The notes under the pieces are model-generated. The model searched no databases. It was not told where the DNA came from and was given only the letters and a program-made list of their open reading frames with translations. DNA of 64,000 bases from Planctomycetota bacterium (GTDB taxonomy: Bacteria; Planctomycetota; UBA1135; UBA2386), in contig JACKIB010000004.1 in the NCBI GenBank assembly GCA_020638695.1, positions 1-64,000 on the forward strand, written 5' to 3'. How positions within the stretch are numbered: position 1 is the stretch's first letter; every line of letters starts with the position of its first letter. The translations under genes and the position numbers were made by a program. Shown piece by piece: positions 1-8,417 of the stretch.

Positions 1-279
1 CCGTTGTCCGGCAAGTGGATCGACAGCAACCGAATGCACATCAACTTGCGGGTGCGCGGCAACCAAGTGACGGTGCAGATGGTCAGCACTGTGGGGCACA
101 AGTGGTGGACCCACGCGGCCGGCGCCGCACAGCGCGGCGCGATTCCCTCGATGGTCCACTACAAGGGACGCACCCGAGTCGACACGCAGCGCGGCAGCAT
201 CCGCGCCGACGGCAAGCGCCTGGACTGGGGCAACAAGACCCACTGGGTCTACGTCGGCCCCGGCGCATGGCGAAACTGA
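1..279 (+). CDS. C-terminal part of an unidentified protein (runs off the left edge)
   Basis: The frame is open from the first base of the window and stops with TGA at 277-279, so this is the tail of a gene that begins upstream. The TTG at position 4 could serve as a start but is more likely internal. The roughly 92 visible residues are rich in Trp, Arg and Gly, with segments such as HKWWTHAAGAAQ and HWVYVGPGAW. I recognise no family. It faces the TonB-type gene convergently across 16 bp. That the frame is coding is supported only by its length and by the lack of a better frame. Confidence 0.45.
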   Translation, partial: PLSGKWIDSNRMHINLRVRGNQVTVQMVSTVGHKWWTHAAGAAQRGAIPSMVHYKGRTRVDTQRGSIRADGKRLDWGNKTHWVYVGPGAWRN

Positions 280-295
280 TCGGCGCGCCGCCCGC

Positions 296-964
296 TCACC
301 GGCGGATGCGGAACACCACCGGCTGGCGGAACGGCAGCTCGACCTGTCGCCCGTCGCGGCTTCCCGGAGTGAATCGCCACGACGCGAGGCTGATCCGCGC
401 CGCCTCGTCGAGGCACGCATGGCCGGACGACTCGACGACCTGTGCCGTGCGCACCGTGCCGTCGGCGCCGACCGCGAGCAGCACGACGACGGTTCCCTCC
501 CAACGGCGGCGCAGCGCGATCTTCGGGTAGCCCGGCGGCAGGTTGCGGTCCGCGAACGGGCTCGGTTGGACGACCACCGAGGGTCGCTGCGGCGCGTCGA
601 CCTTCCTGAGCTCCGGTGCCGGCGGGCGGATGCGCGCCAACCAGACCTCGGCGGTCGGCCGCGGTGAGTCGGGCGGGAGCAGTGGGATCGCTTCGGGCTG
701 CGGTGTCGTCTCGGTCGGAGGCGGGTCGGTGGGCACGTCGACCGGCTCGGGAACGTCTGGCTCGGGCTGCTCCGCGGTGGTCACCGGAAGCAGCTCGGGG
801 GTGTCCGGCGCGGGGATCGGCAGGTCCGCGGCCGGAATGTCGATCGCGACCCAAGCAGCCCGCGGGGGGGGTGCCACCGGCCGAATCCACAGGATCGCCG
901 CGGTGGCCAGCAGAACGCCGTGCACGATCGCGGAGATCAGCAGGGGGCGTGCGGGGCGGGACAT
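296..964 (-). CDS. TonB-family energy transducer-like protein
   Basis: The 222-residue product has the TonB layout. A short N-terminus leads into one membrane segment (about residues 6-24, LLISAIVHGVLLATAAILW). A long Pro/Glu-rich linker of about 90 residues (PEPDVPEPVDVPTDPPP) would span the periplasm. The C-terminal domain ends with the TonB-like stretch GTVVVLLAVGADGTVRTAQVVESSG and a final SWRFTPGSRDG segment. TonB proteins pass proton-motive-force energy to outer-membrane receptors. No ExbB, ExbD or receptor gene is nearby. The frame is open further upstream, but the ATG at 964 sits just before the membrane segment and the upstream part lies in a dispersed repeat, so I start here. Confidence 0.85.
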   Translation of the reverse strand: MSRPARPLLISAIVHGVLLATAAILWIRPVAPPPRAAWVAIDIPAADLPIPAPDTPELLPVTTAEQPEPDVPEPVDVPTDPPPTETTPQPEAIPLLPPDSPRPTAEVWLARIRPPAPELRKVDAPQRPSVVVQPSPFADRNLPPGYPKIALRRRWEGTVVVLLAVGADGTVRTAQVVESSGHACLDEAARISLASWRFTPGSRDGRQVELPFRQPVVFRIRR

Positions 965-1139
965 CGCGGTGGTCGTGGTCGCAGCGCGGCCGGTGCCGCA
1001 CCCGGATTCCGGTCCGGTTGTGGCGGAAGCTCCACACGTTGGCAAGCCCCGCGGATCCCGATCCGCCGGTGCTCGGCCGCGCCGCGGCTGCGGGGGACCC
1101 GTCCTGACGCGTTCCGCGGGCCAGCGGATCGGGGCTTCC

Positions 1140-1326
1140 TGAGCAGCAGGGGCCGCGGATCGTGCCGGTTCGCGAAGATCCGTCTGTGCCTCCCATGACA
1201 CGTGGCAGCTGTTTCGCTTCCGGGCAGCGGCCCCGGAAGCACCAGCAGGCAAGCGGCCCAGGCCTCATGGCGGCGCGCAACGCCGCGCCCACCCGAGTCT
1301 TCGGGTGCGGCCTTGGCCGCGATAGG
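1140..1326 (-). repeat. Dispersed repeat family C, copy 1 (hairpin-rich)
   Basis: This stretch, read on the minus strand, matches 45599-45779 over about 180 bp at roughly 75-80% identity by eye. Both copies begin with CTATCGCGGC and contain two short hairpins at the same places. In copy 1 the first hairpin is CCCGA-AGAC-TCGGG; in copy 2 it is CCCAA-GGAC-TTGGG. The fourth stem pair has therefore changed on both sides and pairing is kept. It occupies most of the 396-bp gap between the TonB-type gene and the beta-barrel gene; the rest of that gap shows nothing recognisable. Confidence 0.75.
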
Positions 1327-1360
1327 TGAAGCGGCGATGCGACCCGCGGACGGCACGGCC

Positions 1361-2224
1361 TCAGAACATCCACCCGAAGATCAACGTGACCTTCAGGTCG
1401 GGCGAGTCCTTGGTGAGGCCCGGGAGGATCGCCAGGTCGATGTGTGCCTGCGGCACGGGACGGAACTGAAGCGTCGGGCCGATCAACAGCTCGTCGGTGT
1501 AGTGGCCGCGGGTCGTCTTGTCGTCGATGAGTGCGCCCTTGGCCTCGATGCCGAACGCGAACCGCTCGTCGACCAGGGTCTTGCTCACCCCCGCGGTGAT
1601 CTCCCACACGTTCTCCTGCATGCCGCCCATCTCGTGCTCGAACACGAAGTTGGTACCCCAGTGCCAACCGGTGGTGATCTCGCCGCCGAGCAGCAGCTTG
1701 CCCTCGATCGCGTCCGGAGCATCGCTCTTCGACGACCACTCGAGGTATAGCGTCGGGTTGCCCCAGATCGCGTCCCAGTCGGCGAGGGCGTGGCGGATCT
1801 CGAACTTCTGCTCGTCGAACGTCTCCGATCCCTCGCCGCCGTCCTTGTGCGACACGATGTAGAGGTCGAGCTGCGTCCGGTAGCCGAGCCCGAACTCGAA
1901 CTCGTACATCTTGCGGGTCTCGGTGTGCTTGTCCTTCACCTCCGGCTGCAACCAGAACTCGAACTCGGCGATACCCGGCGGACGCACGTAGATGCGGGTC
2001 TCGCCGAACAGCCGGCGCGCGGTCCAGCGCGGCTGCTGGTAGGGGCCGATGCGATCCTCGTCGCGCAGGCTCGAAACCGATCGACCTTCGACGGTGATCG
2101 CGTTGCCCTGCGTGGGGATGAACTGGTTGGACGGTCGTTGCTTGTCCGCCGGGTTGTTGATCTGTGCACCGACGGGCGCGGCCGCGAGGGCGAGGACAAC
2201 GGATAGGAGTGACTTCCGGAGCAT
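1361..2224 (-). CDS. Exported beta-barrel-like protein
   Basis: The 287-residue product begins with a clear signal peptide (MLRKSLLSVVLALAAAPVGA, cleavage before QINNP). The mature part is rich in alternating aromatic and polar segments (GETRIYVRPPGIAEFEFWLQPEV, GWHWGTNFVFEHEMGG) and ends in KVTLIFGWMF. A terminal Phe after a beta strand is the usual end signal of outer-membrane barrels. I infer an outer-membrane protein of unknown cargo. The longer open frame adds 29 residues that do not look like a signal sequence, so I chose the ATG at 2224. It is transcribed away from the RlmN-type gene. Confidence 0.75.
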   Translation of the reverse strand: MLRKSLLSVVLALAAAPVGAQINNPADKQRPSNQFIPTQGNAITVEGRSVSSLRDEDRIGPYQQPRWTARRLFGETRIYVRPPGIAEFEFWLQPEVKDKHTETRKMYEFEFGLGYRTQLDLYIVSHKDGGEGSETFDEQKFEIRHALADWDAIWGNPTLYLEWSSKSDAPDAIEGKLLLGGEITTGWHWGTNFVFEHEMGGMQENVWEITAGVSKTLVDERFAFGIEAKGALIDDKTTRGHYTDELLIGPTLQFRPVPQAHIDLAILPGLTKDSPDLKVTLIFGWMF

Positions 2225-2424
2225 CACTCGACGAGAGCGGTAGGCTTCGCGGCGCGCAACCCGACCGGCGCTTGCCGGGGCTTGGAAAGTGGCCGGGTCG
2301 GGGCGCAGCAAGCCCGTTGCGTGAGACGGGGCTTAGCCCGGAGGATCGAGCGCCGCATTCGCAGGAATGCCCGGGCATCCGGGGTCGCAGCCCCGAGAAT
2401 GCCGCGACGCTCCGCCACCCATCG

Positions 2425-3480
2425 ATGTCCGACCCCCGCGATCTGCTCGGCCTGACGTTCCCCGAGCTCTCGGCGTCCCTGCAAGGGCTTCGCGGAGCGG
2501 GTGCCGCGGCCGCGATCTACCGCGATGCGCTGGTTCGCGGTCGATTCGTGCCGGAGCGGCACGGACTCGGAGCGCGCGCGGTGGCGGCCTGGTGCGAGCG
2601 CTTCCGAATCGGGATGCCGTCCGTGGTGGAACTGCGGTCCGAGCCGGCGCCGCGCGGAGGCGAGACCGCCAAGGCCGTCCTCGCGTTCGGTGGCTCGCCG
2701 GCGCGCCGGGCCGAATGCGTGCGGATCCCGATCGGCGCGCGCCGCACCAGCCTGTGCGTCTCGACCCAACTGGGCTGCCGCATGGGGTGCCGATTCTGTG
2801 AGACCGGCATGTCCGGTTATCGCGGTGACCTGACCGCGGCCGAGGTCGTCAGCCAGGTCGTGTGGGCGAACTCGGTCGGTTGGGAACCGGGTTCGGTGGT
2901 GTTCCAGGGCATGGGCGAGCCGCTCGACAACTTCGACGCGGTGCTGAAGGCGCTGCAGATCCTGCACGACCCGCACGGGCTAGGGATGGCGCAGGAGCGC
3001 TTCACCGTGTGCACCGTCGGGCACGTCCCCGGCATCCGACAGCTGGCCGAACTCGGGTGGAAGCGGCTGAACCTCTCACTCAGCCTGAATGCGCCGGACG
3101 ACGCGCTGCGCTGTGCGCTCATGCCGATCGCGCGCCGCTGGTCGCTCGCCGAGGTCAAGTCGGCGGTCGCGGCGTACCGCCAGCGCCGCAACTTCCAGCT
3201 CGGCGTGCACTACTGCCTGATCCCTGGCGTGAACGATCGGCCGGAGCACGCGCGTGGGGTGGCGGAGTTCTGCGCCGGCCTGGGTCGGGTGATGGTGCAG
3301 TTGATCCCGTACAACCCCGGCAGCGCACCGATCGCCCGCGCGCCAACCGCCGACGAGGTTGCGGCGTTCGTCACGCGGTTGCGCGGACATGGCTTGGCGG
3401 TGCGGCAGCGGATCACCAAGGGACGCAGCGTGATGGCGGCGTGCGGACAGCTCGGTGGCGCGAGCGGCCCGGCGGGGTGA
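2425..3480 (+). CDS. rlmN: RlmN/Cfr-family radical SAM 23S rRNA (adenine-C2) methyltransferase
   Basis: The 351-residue protein carries the radical SAM cluster motif CRMGCRFC (CxxxCxxC) inside the family block LCVSTQLGCRMGCRFCETG, followed by the GMGEPLDN loop that contacts SAM. The C-terminal MAACGQL supplies the second catalytic Cys needed for the methyl-carrier mechanism of RlmN and Cfr. RlmN methylates C2 of A2503 in 23S rRNA and also tRNA A37. Length is normal. The N-terminal domain is more divergent than in typical RlmN, so a related paralogue with another RNA target is possible. I start at ATG 2425 because the upstream open frame has no family similarity. Confidence 0.9.
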   Translation: MSDPRDLLGLTFPELSASLQGLRGAGAAAAIYRDALVRGRFVPERHGLGARAVAAWCERFRIGMPSVVELRSEPAPRGGETAKAVLAFGGSPARRAECVRIPIGARRTSLCVSTQLGCRMGCRFCETGMSGYRGDLTAAEVVSQVVWANSVGWEPGSVVFQGMGEPLDNFDAVLKALQILHDPHGLGMAQERFTVCTVGHVPGIRQLAELGWKRLNLSLSLNAPDDALRCALMPIARRWSLAEVKSAVAAYRQRRNFQLGVHYCLIPGVNDRPEHARGVAEFCAGLGRVMVQLIPYNPGSAPIARAPTADEVAAFVTRLRGHGLAVRQRITKGRSVMAACGQLGGASGPAG

Positions 3481-3511
3481 CCGCTTTGATCGCGGTTGGG
3501 CTCGAACGTGT

Positions 3512-4447
3512 TCACGGGCCGTCCGCGCGAGGAGCCTCGGTGTCCGATGTCCCGCGGCGGCGCTCTTCCAGCTCGGCGAGCGTCTTCGGCCAGTCGCGAT
3601 GCATCAGCTGGCTCAGCCCTCGATCGGCGAGCAGCCGCCCGGCGTTCTGGCACACCGCACAGTAGTTGCACTCGTTCTCCGCGTAGCGGATGCGCTGCAC
3701 GGGTCGGCCGCAGTCCGGGCACGGTTGGCGGTAGCGGCCGTGCACCGCCATGCCTTGCTTGGCTGCGGTGAACGAGTCGGGGAAGCCGTCGCCGACTTCG
3801 GTGCGCATCCGTTCGATCCAGCTGTCGAGCACTGTTTGGGTGGCGGCGTGCAGGCGTTCGGTTTCGTCGGCATCCAGCCGCGAGGTCAGCTTGACCGGGG
3901 ACAGGCGCGCGCGGTGGAGGATCTCGTCGGAGAACGCGTTCCCGATGCCGCTGAACAGGCGTGGGTCGGTGAGGGCCCGCTTGAGTGTGCGGTTCTCCCG
4001 GGCCAGCGTCGCGGCGAACTGCTCGATCGAGGCACCGAGTACCTCGAGTCCACCGCGGTCGAACTCGTCGAGCCCGGACCTGCCGACCACAAGGTGCAGC
4101 GAGGAGCGCTTCTTCGAACTCGCCTCGGTCCACACCAGGCTGCCGTGCGCGAAGTCGAAGGCGAGCAGCGCCGCGCGGTTGCCGAGCGGGGCGCCGACCG
4201 CGCGCAGGCGCAGCCGCCCGCTGATCATCAGGTGGATCACTGCGAAGTGCTCCCCGCTGAACTCGAGCAGCAGTTGCTTGCCGGACCGCCCGACATCGAC
4301 CAGTTGTCGGCCGTGCAACGCCTCGAGTGGTGGCGCCACGCTGCGCAGCAGGAAGTGACTCTTCAGCCGTGTGCCGCGGAGCTCGTGGCCGACCAGCAGT
4401 CCACGCAGGCGCTCCTGGTAGACCGTGATCTCGGGCAGCTCCGGCAT
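3512..4447 (-). CDS. mutM: Formamidopyrimidine-DNA glycosylase / Nei family
   Basis: After Met removal the protein would start PELPEIT, giving the catalytic Pro1 and Glu2 of the Fpg/Nei family. The C-terminal zinc finger is present as CPDCGRPVQRI...CNYCAVCQ (about residues 248-272). The helix-two-turn-helix region includes LFSGIGNAFSDEIL. The enzyme removes oxidised bases and nicks the strand. About 40 residues follow the zinc finger, longer than usual. The frame allows five more residues (start 4462), but the PELPE end requires ATG at 4447. Fpg and Nei are hard to separate by eye. It converges on the RlmN-type gene. Confidence 0.9.
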   Translation of the reverse strand: MPELPEITVYQERLRGLLVGHELRGTRLKSHFLLRSVAPPLEALHGRQLVDVGRSGKQLLLEFSGEHFAVIHLMISGRLRLRAVGAPLGNRAALLAFDFAHGSLVWTEASSKKRSSLHLVVGRSGLDEFDRGGLEVLGASIEQFAATLARENRTLKRALTDPRLFSGIGNAFSDEILHRARLSPVKLTSRLDADETERLHAATQTVLDSWIERMRTEVGDGFPDSFTAAKQGMAVHGRYRQPCPDCGRPVQRIRYAENECNYCAVCQNAGRLLADRGLSQLMHRDWPKTLAELEERRRGTSDTEAPRADGP

Positions 4448-4712
4448 CGCCGCATGATCCACCTCCCGGACCGGGCGAGCCCGGACAATTCGGGACCGAG
4501 CGGTTCCTGAGTGCTGGGGTCAGGGACGGCTTGCGGTGGGCCGGGAAGCCCGGCCCGAAGGGCTGCGCAGCCGGTCCCAACGGGGCCCGGGCACCGGGTG
4601 GGTGGGAAATCGGTACCTCCCGCCGCCCCGCGGGGGACGTATGATGCGGTCAGGTCGGGAGTGATGTCCGGCCGAAGACGACTCTCGGAGCCCCAGAACC
4701 CAGGTGCCCGCC

Positions 4713-5426
4713 ATGAAGAAGCTGCCGTTCCTCCTGCTGTTCGGACTCGCCGCGCCCGTGTGTGCCCAGATCGAGACCGAAGACCCGAAGGCGAAGATCC
4801 AGGAGATCTTGGACAACGTCGCCAACGAGATGAAGGAGATCGACAAACTGCTGCAGGAGAGCGGTCGCAGCAAGGAAGCCGCCAAGTCGATGAAGAGCAG
4901 CGTGCAGAAGCTCGACAAGCTGCTCGACCAGGTCGGCAAGTCGCAGGGCAAGGTGGTCAAGGGCATCGACGAGCTGCTCGAGCAAGCCGAGAAGATGAAG
5001 GGTGAGGGTGGCCAGTGCCCGTTCGGCGGCGAGTCGTCCTCCAACCAGAAGAAGCGGCAGAAGGGTCAGCAGCAGTCTTCCCCGGAGTCCCAACAGGATC
5101 AGGGGCGTCGCCAGCGCGAGCGCGAGTCGCGCGAACCCCGGCAGCTGGGCCAGAAGCCGGGGGAGAAGCCCGGCGAGAAGAACGACAAGGGTGGCAAGCC
5201 GGAGAACAACCAACGCGACCAGGGCAAGGGCCAGAACGCCACCGCCAAGTCGCAGCCGAAGGACCCGACCGGCAAGGCCGACGCCGGCAAGACCGCCGGT
5301 GCCTGGGGCGAGCTCCCGGACTACATCCTGAAGCACGGGCGCGGCAGCATGCCGGCGGTGCCGGACAAGTACCGCAAGTACCTGGACGCCCTCTCGAAGC
5401 AGGGTCAGCAGCCGCAAAAGAAGTAG
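4713..5426 (+). CDS. Secreted charged coiled-coil protein
   Basis: The signal peptide MKKLPFLLLFGLAAPVCA precedes a helical part (about residues 25-90) with heptad-like repeats such as DNVANEMKEIDKLLQ and QKLDKLLDQVGKSQGK. A long disordered Gln/Lys/Gly/Glu-rich stretch follows (about 95-200). The last 40 residues (WGELPDYILKHGRGSMPAVPDKYRKYLDALSKQG) look like a conserved C-terminal motif. Planctomycete genomes often carry such proteins, but I know no function. An ATG nine bases upstream is also possible. The gene ends about 30 bp before the tRNA-Lys promoter. Confidence 0.7.
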   Translation: MKKLPFLLLFGLAAPVCAQIETEDPKAKIQEILDNVANEMKEIDKLLQESGRSKEAAKSMKSSVQKLDKLLDQVGKSQGKVVKGIDELLEQAEKMKGEGGQCPFGGESSSNQKKRQKGQQQSSPESQQDQGRRQRERESREPRQLGQKPGEKPGEKNDKGGKPENNQRDQGKGQNATAKSQPKDPTGKADAGKTAGAWGELPDYILKHGRGSMPAVPDKYRKYLDALSKQGQQPQKK

Positions 5427-5458
5427 GTTGCCGGCGCCCTGCGCCACGGCGATCAGGC

Positions 5459-5487
5459 TTGAACCGGGCGGGTGCGGAGGCTAGGTT
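5459..5487 (+). promoter_or_regulatory. Promoter of tRNA-Lys
   Basis: TTGAAC (5459-5464), 17 bp, then TAGGTT (5482-5487) sit 30 bp before the tRNA. The segment TAGGTTCTCCGCCC is nearly the same as TAGCGTTCTGCGCCC in front of tRNA-Pro, so the match is not chance. Confidence 0.75.
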
Positions 5488-5516
5488 CTCCGCCCTTCGC
5501 GGCCCGTGCGCGACAG

Positions 5517-5593
5517 GCCTCCTTAGCTCAGTTGGTTAGAGCGGTGGATTCTTAATCCATAGGTCCTAGGTTCGAGTCCTAGAGGGGGTACCA
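5517..5593 (+). tRNA. tRNA-Lys (anticodon CTT)
   Basis: The cloverleaf folds completely. The acceptor stem is GCCTCCT with AGGGGGT, the D arm is AGCTCAGTTGGTTAGAGC, and the anticodon stem GTGGA/TCCAT closes the loop TTCTTAA, giving anticodon CTT. The T arm is CTAGGTTCGAGTCCTAG. The terminal CCA is encoded at 5591-5593. Confidence 0.95.
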
Positions 5594-5713
5594 CTCCTGC
5601 GAGGGGCAGCCAGCCGCGCCCCTTGCATCCGCCGGGACTGGAGGGGAACGCATCGACTCGGACAGGCTGGTCAGATCGAGCAGATCAGCCCCCCGAGATT
5701 CGCGCCGCATCGA

Positions 5714-5742
5714 TTGACCGTGCCCGCTCGCGGCGGCAAGAT
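5714..5742 (+). promoter_or_regulatory. Promoter of tRNA-His
   Basis: TTGACC (5714-5719), a 17-bp spacer and CAAGAT (5737-5742) lie 30 bp upstream of the tRNA. This is the same spacing as for the other two tRNA genes in the window. Confidence 0.7.
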
Positions 5743-5772
5743 GCGCGGCCCGCACGGCGGACGTCGTGGCGT

Positions 5773-5850
5773 GGTGGTATTAGCTCAGTCGGTTAGAGCG
5801 CCGGATTGTGGTTCCGGAGGTCGGCGGTTCAAGTCCGCTATACCACCCCA
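5773..5850 (+). tRNA. tRNA-His (anticodon GTG)
   Basis: The acceptor stem GTGGTAT pairs with ATACCAC. The extra G at 5773 is the G-1 typical of tRNA-His and faces the discriminator C at 5847. The anticodon stem CCGGA/TCCGG closes the loop TTGTGGT, giving GTG. The T arm is GCGGTTCAAGTCCGC, and CCA is encoded at 5848-5850. Confidence 0.97.
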
Positions 5851-5949
5851 TTCTCGGCGACGGTTCGCCCGCGGGTTGTCGGGTTGCCGGCCGCGAAAAC
5901 CCGGCGTCGGGTTGCCTTGCGGTGCGCACCGCACCTACGGTGACACCCC

Positions 5950-7851
5950 GTGTCGAGCTCGAACGCCGCCCTCCGCAGTGCCATTCTGGCGACGATGCTG
6001 GCCGGGCCGCTGGCCGTGCTGGGTGCGCTGAGCGTCGCCGAGGACCCTGGCGCGATTGGCGCGCGCAAGCCACTGGTGCACCGCGAGGACCGATTCGCCG
6101 GCGCTGCCAGCTGCCTACCGTGCCACCCGGACCACCACGCGAGCTGGCAGCGCACTTGGCATGCGACGATGACCCGGCGGCCCGGCCCCGCCACCGTGCG
6201 CGGCGCCTTCGACGGGCGGCCGGTGCGCTTCTTCGGCGACTTCGCGCGACCGTTCGTCGAAGGGGACCGCTACTGCATCGATCTGCCGCGCCGCGGCGGC
6301 GGTCGGCGGATGGCCGAGGTCGCTCTGGTGGTCGGCTCGCACCGCTACCAGCAGTACTTCGAGCGGATCCCCCGGCCCGGTCGGGTCGGCGACGGGGACG
6401 GCCCGGCGCGCTTCGAACGCCTGCCGATCCTGTGGCACGTCGAAGAGCGGCGCTGGCTGCACGTCGACGGGATCTTCCTGTCGCCCGACCACCCGGACTG
6501 GCACCAGCAGCCGGCGGTGTGGAACGAGAACTGCATCTTCTGCCACAACACCGCGCCGCGTCCGGGCATGTCGAACTTCGCCGACCGTCCACAGGGCGCC
6601 GACAAGGACTTCGACTCGAAAGTCGCCGACCTCGGCATCGCCTGCGAATCTTGCCACGGGCCAGGGCAGCGGCACGTGGACGCGATGCGCGATCCGACGG
6701 TGCGCTACGGGTTGCGCGTCGGCGGAGCCGACCGGACGCTGCACATCGTCCAGCCGGAGAAGCTCGACAAGGAGCGCGCGGTGTCCGCCTGCGGCCAGTG
6801 CCACGGCCAGCGGGTCCCGCGGCCCGTCGAGCGCATTCGCCAGTTCCTCGAACGGGGCCCTACCTTCCGCAGCGGTGCACGGCTGGAGGATCACGTCGAG
6901 CCAGTGGGGCCGGCGACCCGGATCGGTGGCGACGCGCCGTTCCGCCTGCGGTTCTGGGGCGACGGCACACCGCGGCTCACGGCGTACGAATACCAGGGCA
7001 CGGTTTCGTCCCCGTGCTACCTCCGAGGTTCGATGACGTGCGGTTCGTGCCACGCGATGCACCGCGGGTCGATCGACGCAAACCTGGCGGACGGGATGGA
7101 TGGAGATCGCGCCTGCCTGCAGTGCCACGCGTCGATCGCCGCCGACCTGCGCGCCCACACCCGCCACGATCCCGCCGGCTCGGGGTCGCGTTGCCTCGCC
7201 TGCCACATGCCGGAGATCGTCTACGGGGTGCTCGGGGTGCATCGCAGCCACCGGATCGAGAACCCCGACCCGGCGCGCGATGCCGCCACCGGGCGGCCTG
7301 ACGCGTGCACCCTGTGCCACCTCGACCGCTCGCTCGGTTGGGCCGGTGGGGCCATGCAGCGGTTGTTCGGCAGCCGCTACCGCGTGCCGACTGCCCGCCG
7401 CGATGGCGTGCCGATCGACCGCCCCGATGCGTTGGCGTCGGTGCTCGCCGGCGACGCGGTGCAGCGCGCGGTGTACGCGCACGCGCTCGGTCGCGGCGAC
7501 GCCGCGCCGGCCGACGGCGTGGACCGCCGCCTGGCGCTGCTGGCGTCGCTCGGCGATGCGTACGCCAGCGTACGCACCTTGGCGTGGCGCAGCCTGCGCC
7601 GGTTGGAAGAGCGGCGACCGCTCGGCATCGGTCCTCAGCTCGCCGCGTTCGACCCGGCGGCGTCCACAGACCCGGGCGCGCGTCGCGCCGTGGTCGCCCC
7701 GCTGTTGCGCGACTTCGCGGCGCGCGCCCGCGCTTCGTTCCCAGCCGCCGCCACCCGCTACCTCGCGGCTCCGGATCTGCAGCCCGACATCGAAGAGTTG
7801 CAGCGTCTGTTGGCGCGCCAATCGACCCAAGTGATCTCCATCGGCGAATGA
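5950..7851 (+). CDS. Octaheme c-type cytochrome with HEAT-like C-terminus
   Basis: The 633-residue protein has eight CxxCH heme-binding motifs: CLPCH (55), CIFCH (195), CESCH (232), CGQCH (281), CGSCH (364), CLQCH (389), CLACH (415) and CTLCH (453). A hydrophobic N-terminal segment (LATMLAGPLAVLGALSV) would export it to the periplasm. The pattern resembles the cytochrome c554/DmsE-like multiheme family. The last 150 residues have no heme motif and are helical and Ala/Arg-rich, like HEAT repeats. Extended electron transfer is the likely role; the partner is unknown. The start is GTG at 5950; an ATG at 5995 would remove part of the signal. The next gene follows after 16 bp. Confidence 0.88.
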   Translation: MSSSNAALRSAILATMLAGPLAVLGALSVAEDPGAIGARKPLVHREDRFAGAASCLPCHPDHHASWQRTWHATMTRRPGPATVRGAFDGRPVRFFGDFARPFVEGDRYCIDLPRRGGGRRMAEVALVVGSHRYQQYFERIPRPGRVGDGDGPARFERLPILWHVEERRWLHVDGIFLSPDHPDWHQQPAVWNENCIFCHNTAPRPGMSNFADRPQGADKDFDSKVADLGIACESCHGPGQRHVDAMRDPTVRYGLRVGGADRTLHIVQPEKLDKERAVSACGQCHGQRVPRPVERIRQFLERGPTFRSGARLEDHVEPVGPATRIGGDAPFRLRFWGDGTPRLTAYEYQGTVSSPCYLRGSMTCGSCHAMHRGSIDANLADGMDGDRACLQCHASIAADLRAHTRHDPAGSGSRCLACHMPEIVYGVLGVHRSHRIENPDPARDAATGRPDACTLCHLDRSLGWAGGAMQRLFGSRYRVPTARRDGVPIDRPDALASVLAGDAVQRAVYAHALGRGDAAPADGVDRRLALLASLGDAYASVRTLAWRSLRRLEERRPLGIGPQLAAFDPAASTDPGARRAVVAPLLRDFAARARASFPAAATRYLAAPDLQPDIEELQRLLARQSTQVISIGE

Positions 7852-7867
7852 CCCGCGAGCCCGACTG

Positions 7868-8341
7868 ATGCAGACCGGTGAGAACGACAAAGCGGCGCAC
7901 CCGCAGCGCGACGATCCGCACTGGCACGACCCCCGCCTGCGCCGTCTGGTGGCACTCGGCTTCTGGTTGCTCGCGGTGTTCGTGCCCATCGGGTTGGCGC
8001 TCGAGGCGCTGCACGCGTTCAAGGTCGACGTGTATCTCGGCAGCCGCATGCGCCAGCACCTGTGGACCCTTGCCCACGCGCACGGCTCGGCGCTGGGATT
8101 CGCCTGCTTGGTGTACGGTGCCGCCGCGGCGCGCTTCGTCGCCCCGCCGGCGCGTGGTGCGGTGGCGCGGTGGCTCGGGTTCAGCGCCGTGCTGATGCCG
8201 CTCGGGTTCTTCTTGGGCGGCATCGGCAACCGCGAGGGCGACCCGTCGCTGGCGATCCTGCTGGTTCCCGTGGGCGGATTGTTGCTGTTGGTCGCCCTGT
8301 TGCGAGCCGGAGTCGGTTGCTGCAAGGTGGACGACCGATGA
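7868..8341 (+). CDS. Small integral membrane protein after the cytochrome
   Basis: The 157-residue product has about four membrane segments (residues about 28-47, 66-88, 101-121 and 129-146). Its N-terminus is rich in His and Asp (HPQRDDPHWHDP), and a His pair (TLAHAHGSALG) opens the second segment. I recognise no family. It starts 16 bp after the cytochrome stop on the same strand. It may be a membrane partner or anchor for the cytochrome, but this is inference from position and from the His residues only. Confidence 0.65.
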   Translation: MQTGENDKAAHPQRDDPHWHDPRLRRLVALGFWLLAVFVPIGLALEALHAFKVDVYLGSRMRQHLWTLAHAHGSALGFACLVYGAAAARFVAPPARGAVARWLGFSAVLMPLGFFLGGIGNREGDPSLAILLVPVGGLLLLVALLRAGVGCCKVDDR

Positions 8342-8417
8342 GCAGAGATCGGGAGAAGCAAACCTCTCCGCGGATTGCGCCCCCGGTCCGCACGTGGCTC
8401 GATCCGAGGTGTCCGGC

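Noticed and set aside
249..2378. Very long open frame on the minus strand across the TonB-type and beta-barrel genes
   Set aside because: Arg/Pro/Ala-rich translation without motifs; it is the shadow of two well-supported genes in another frame, common in high-GC DNA.
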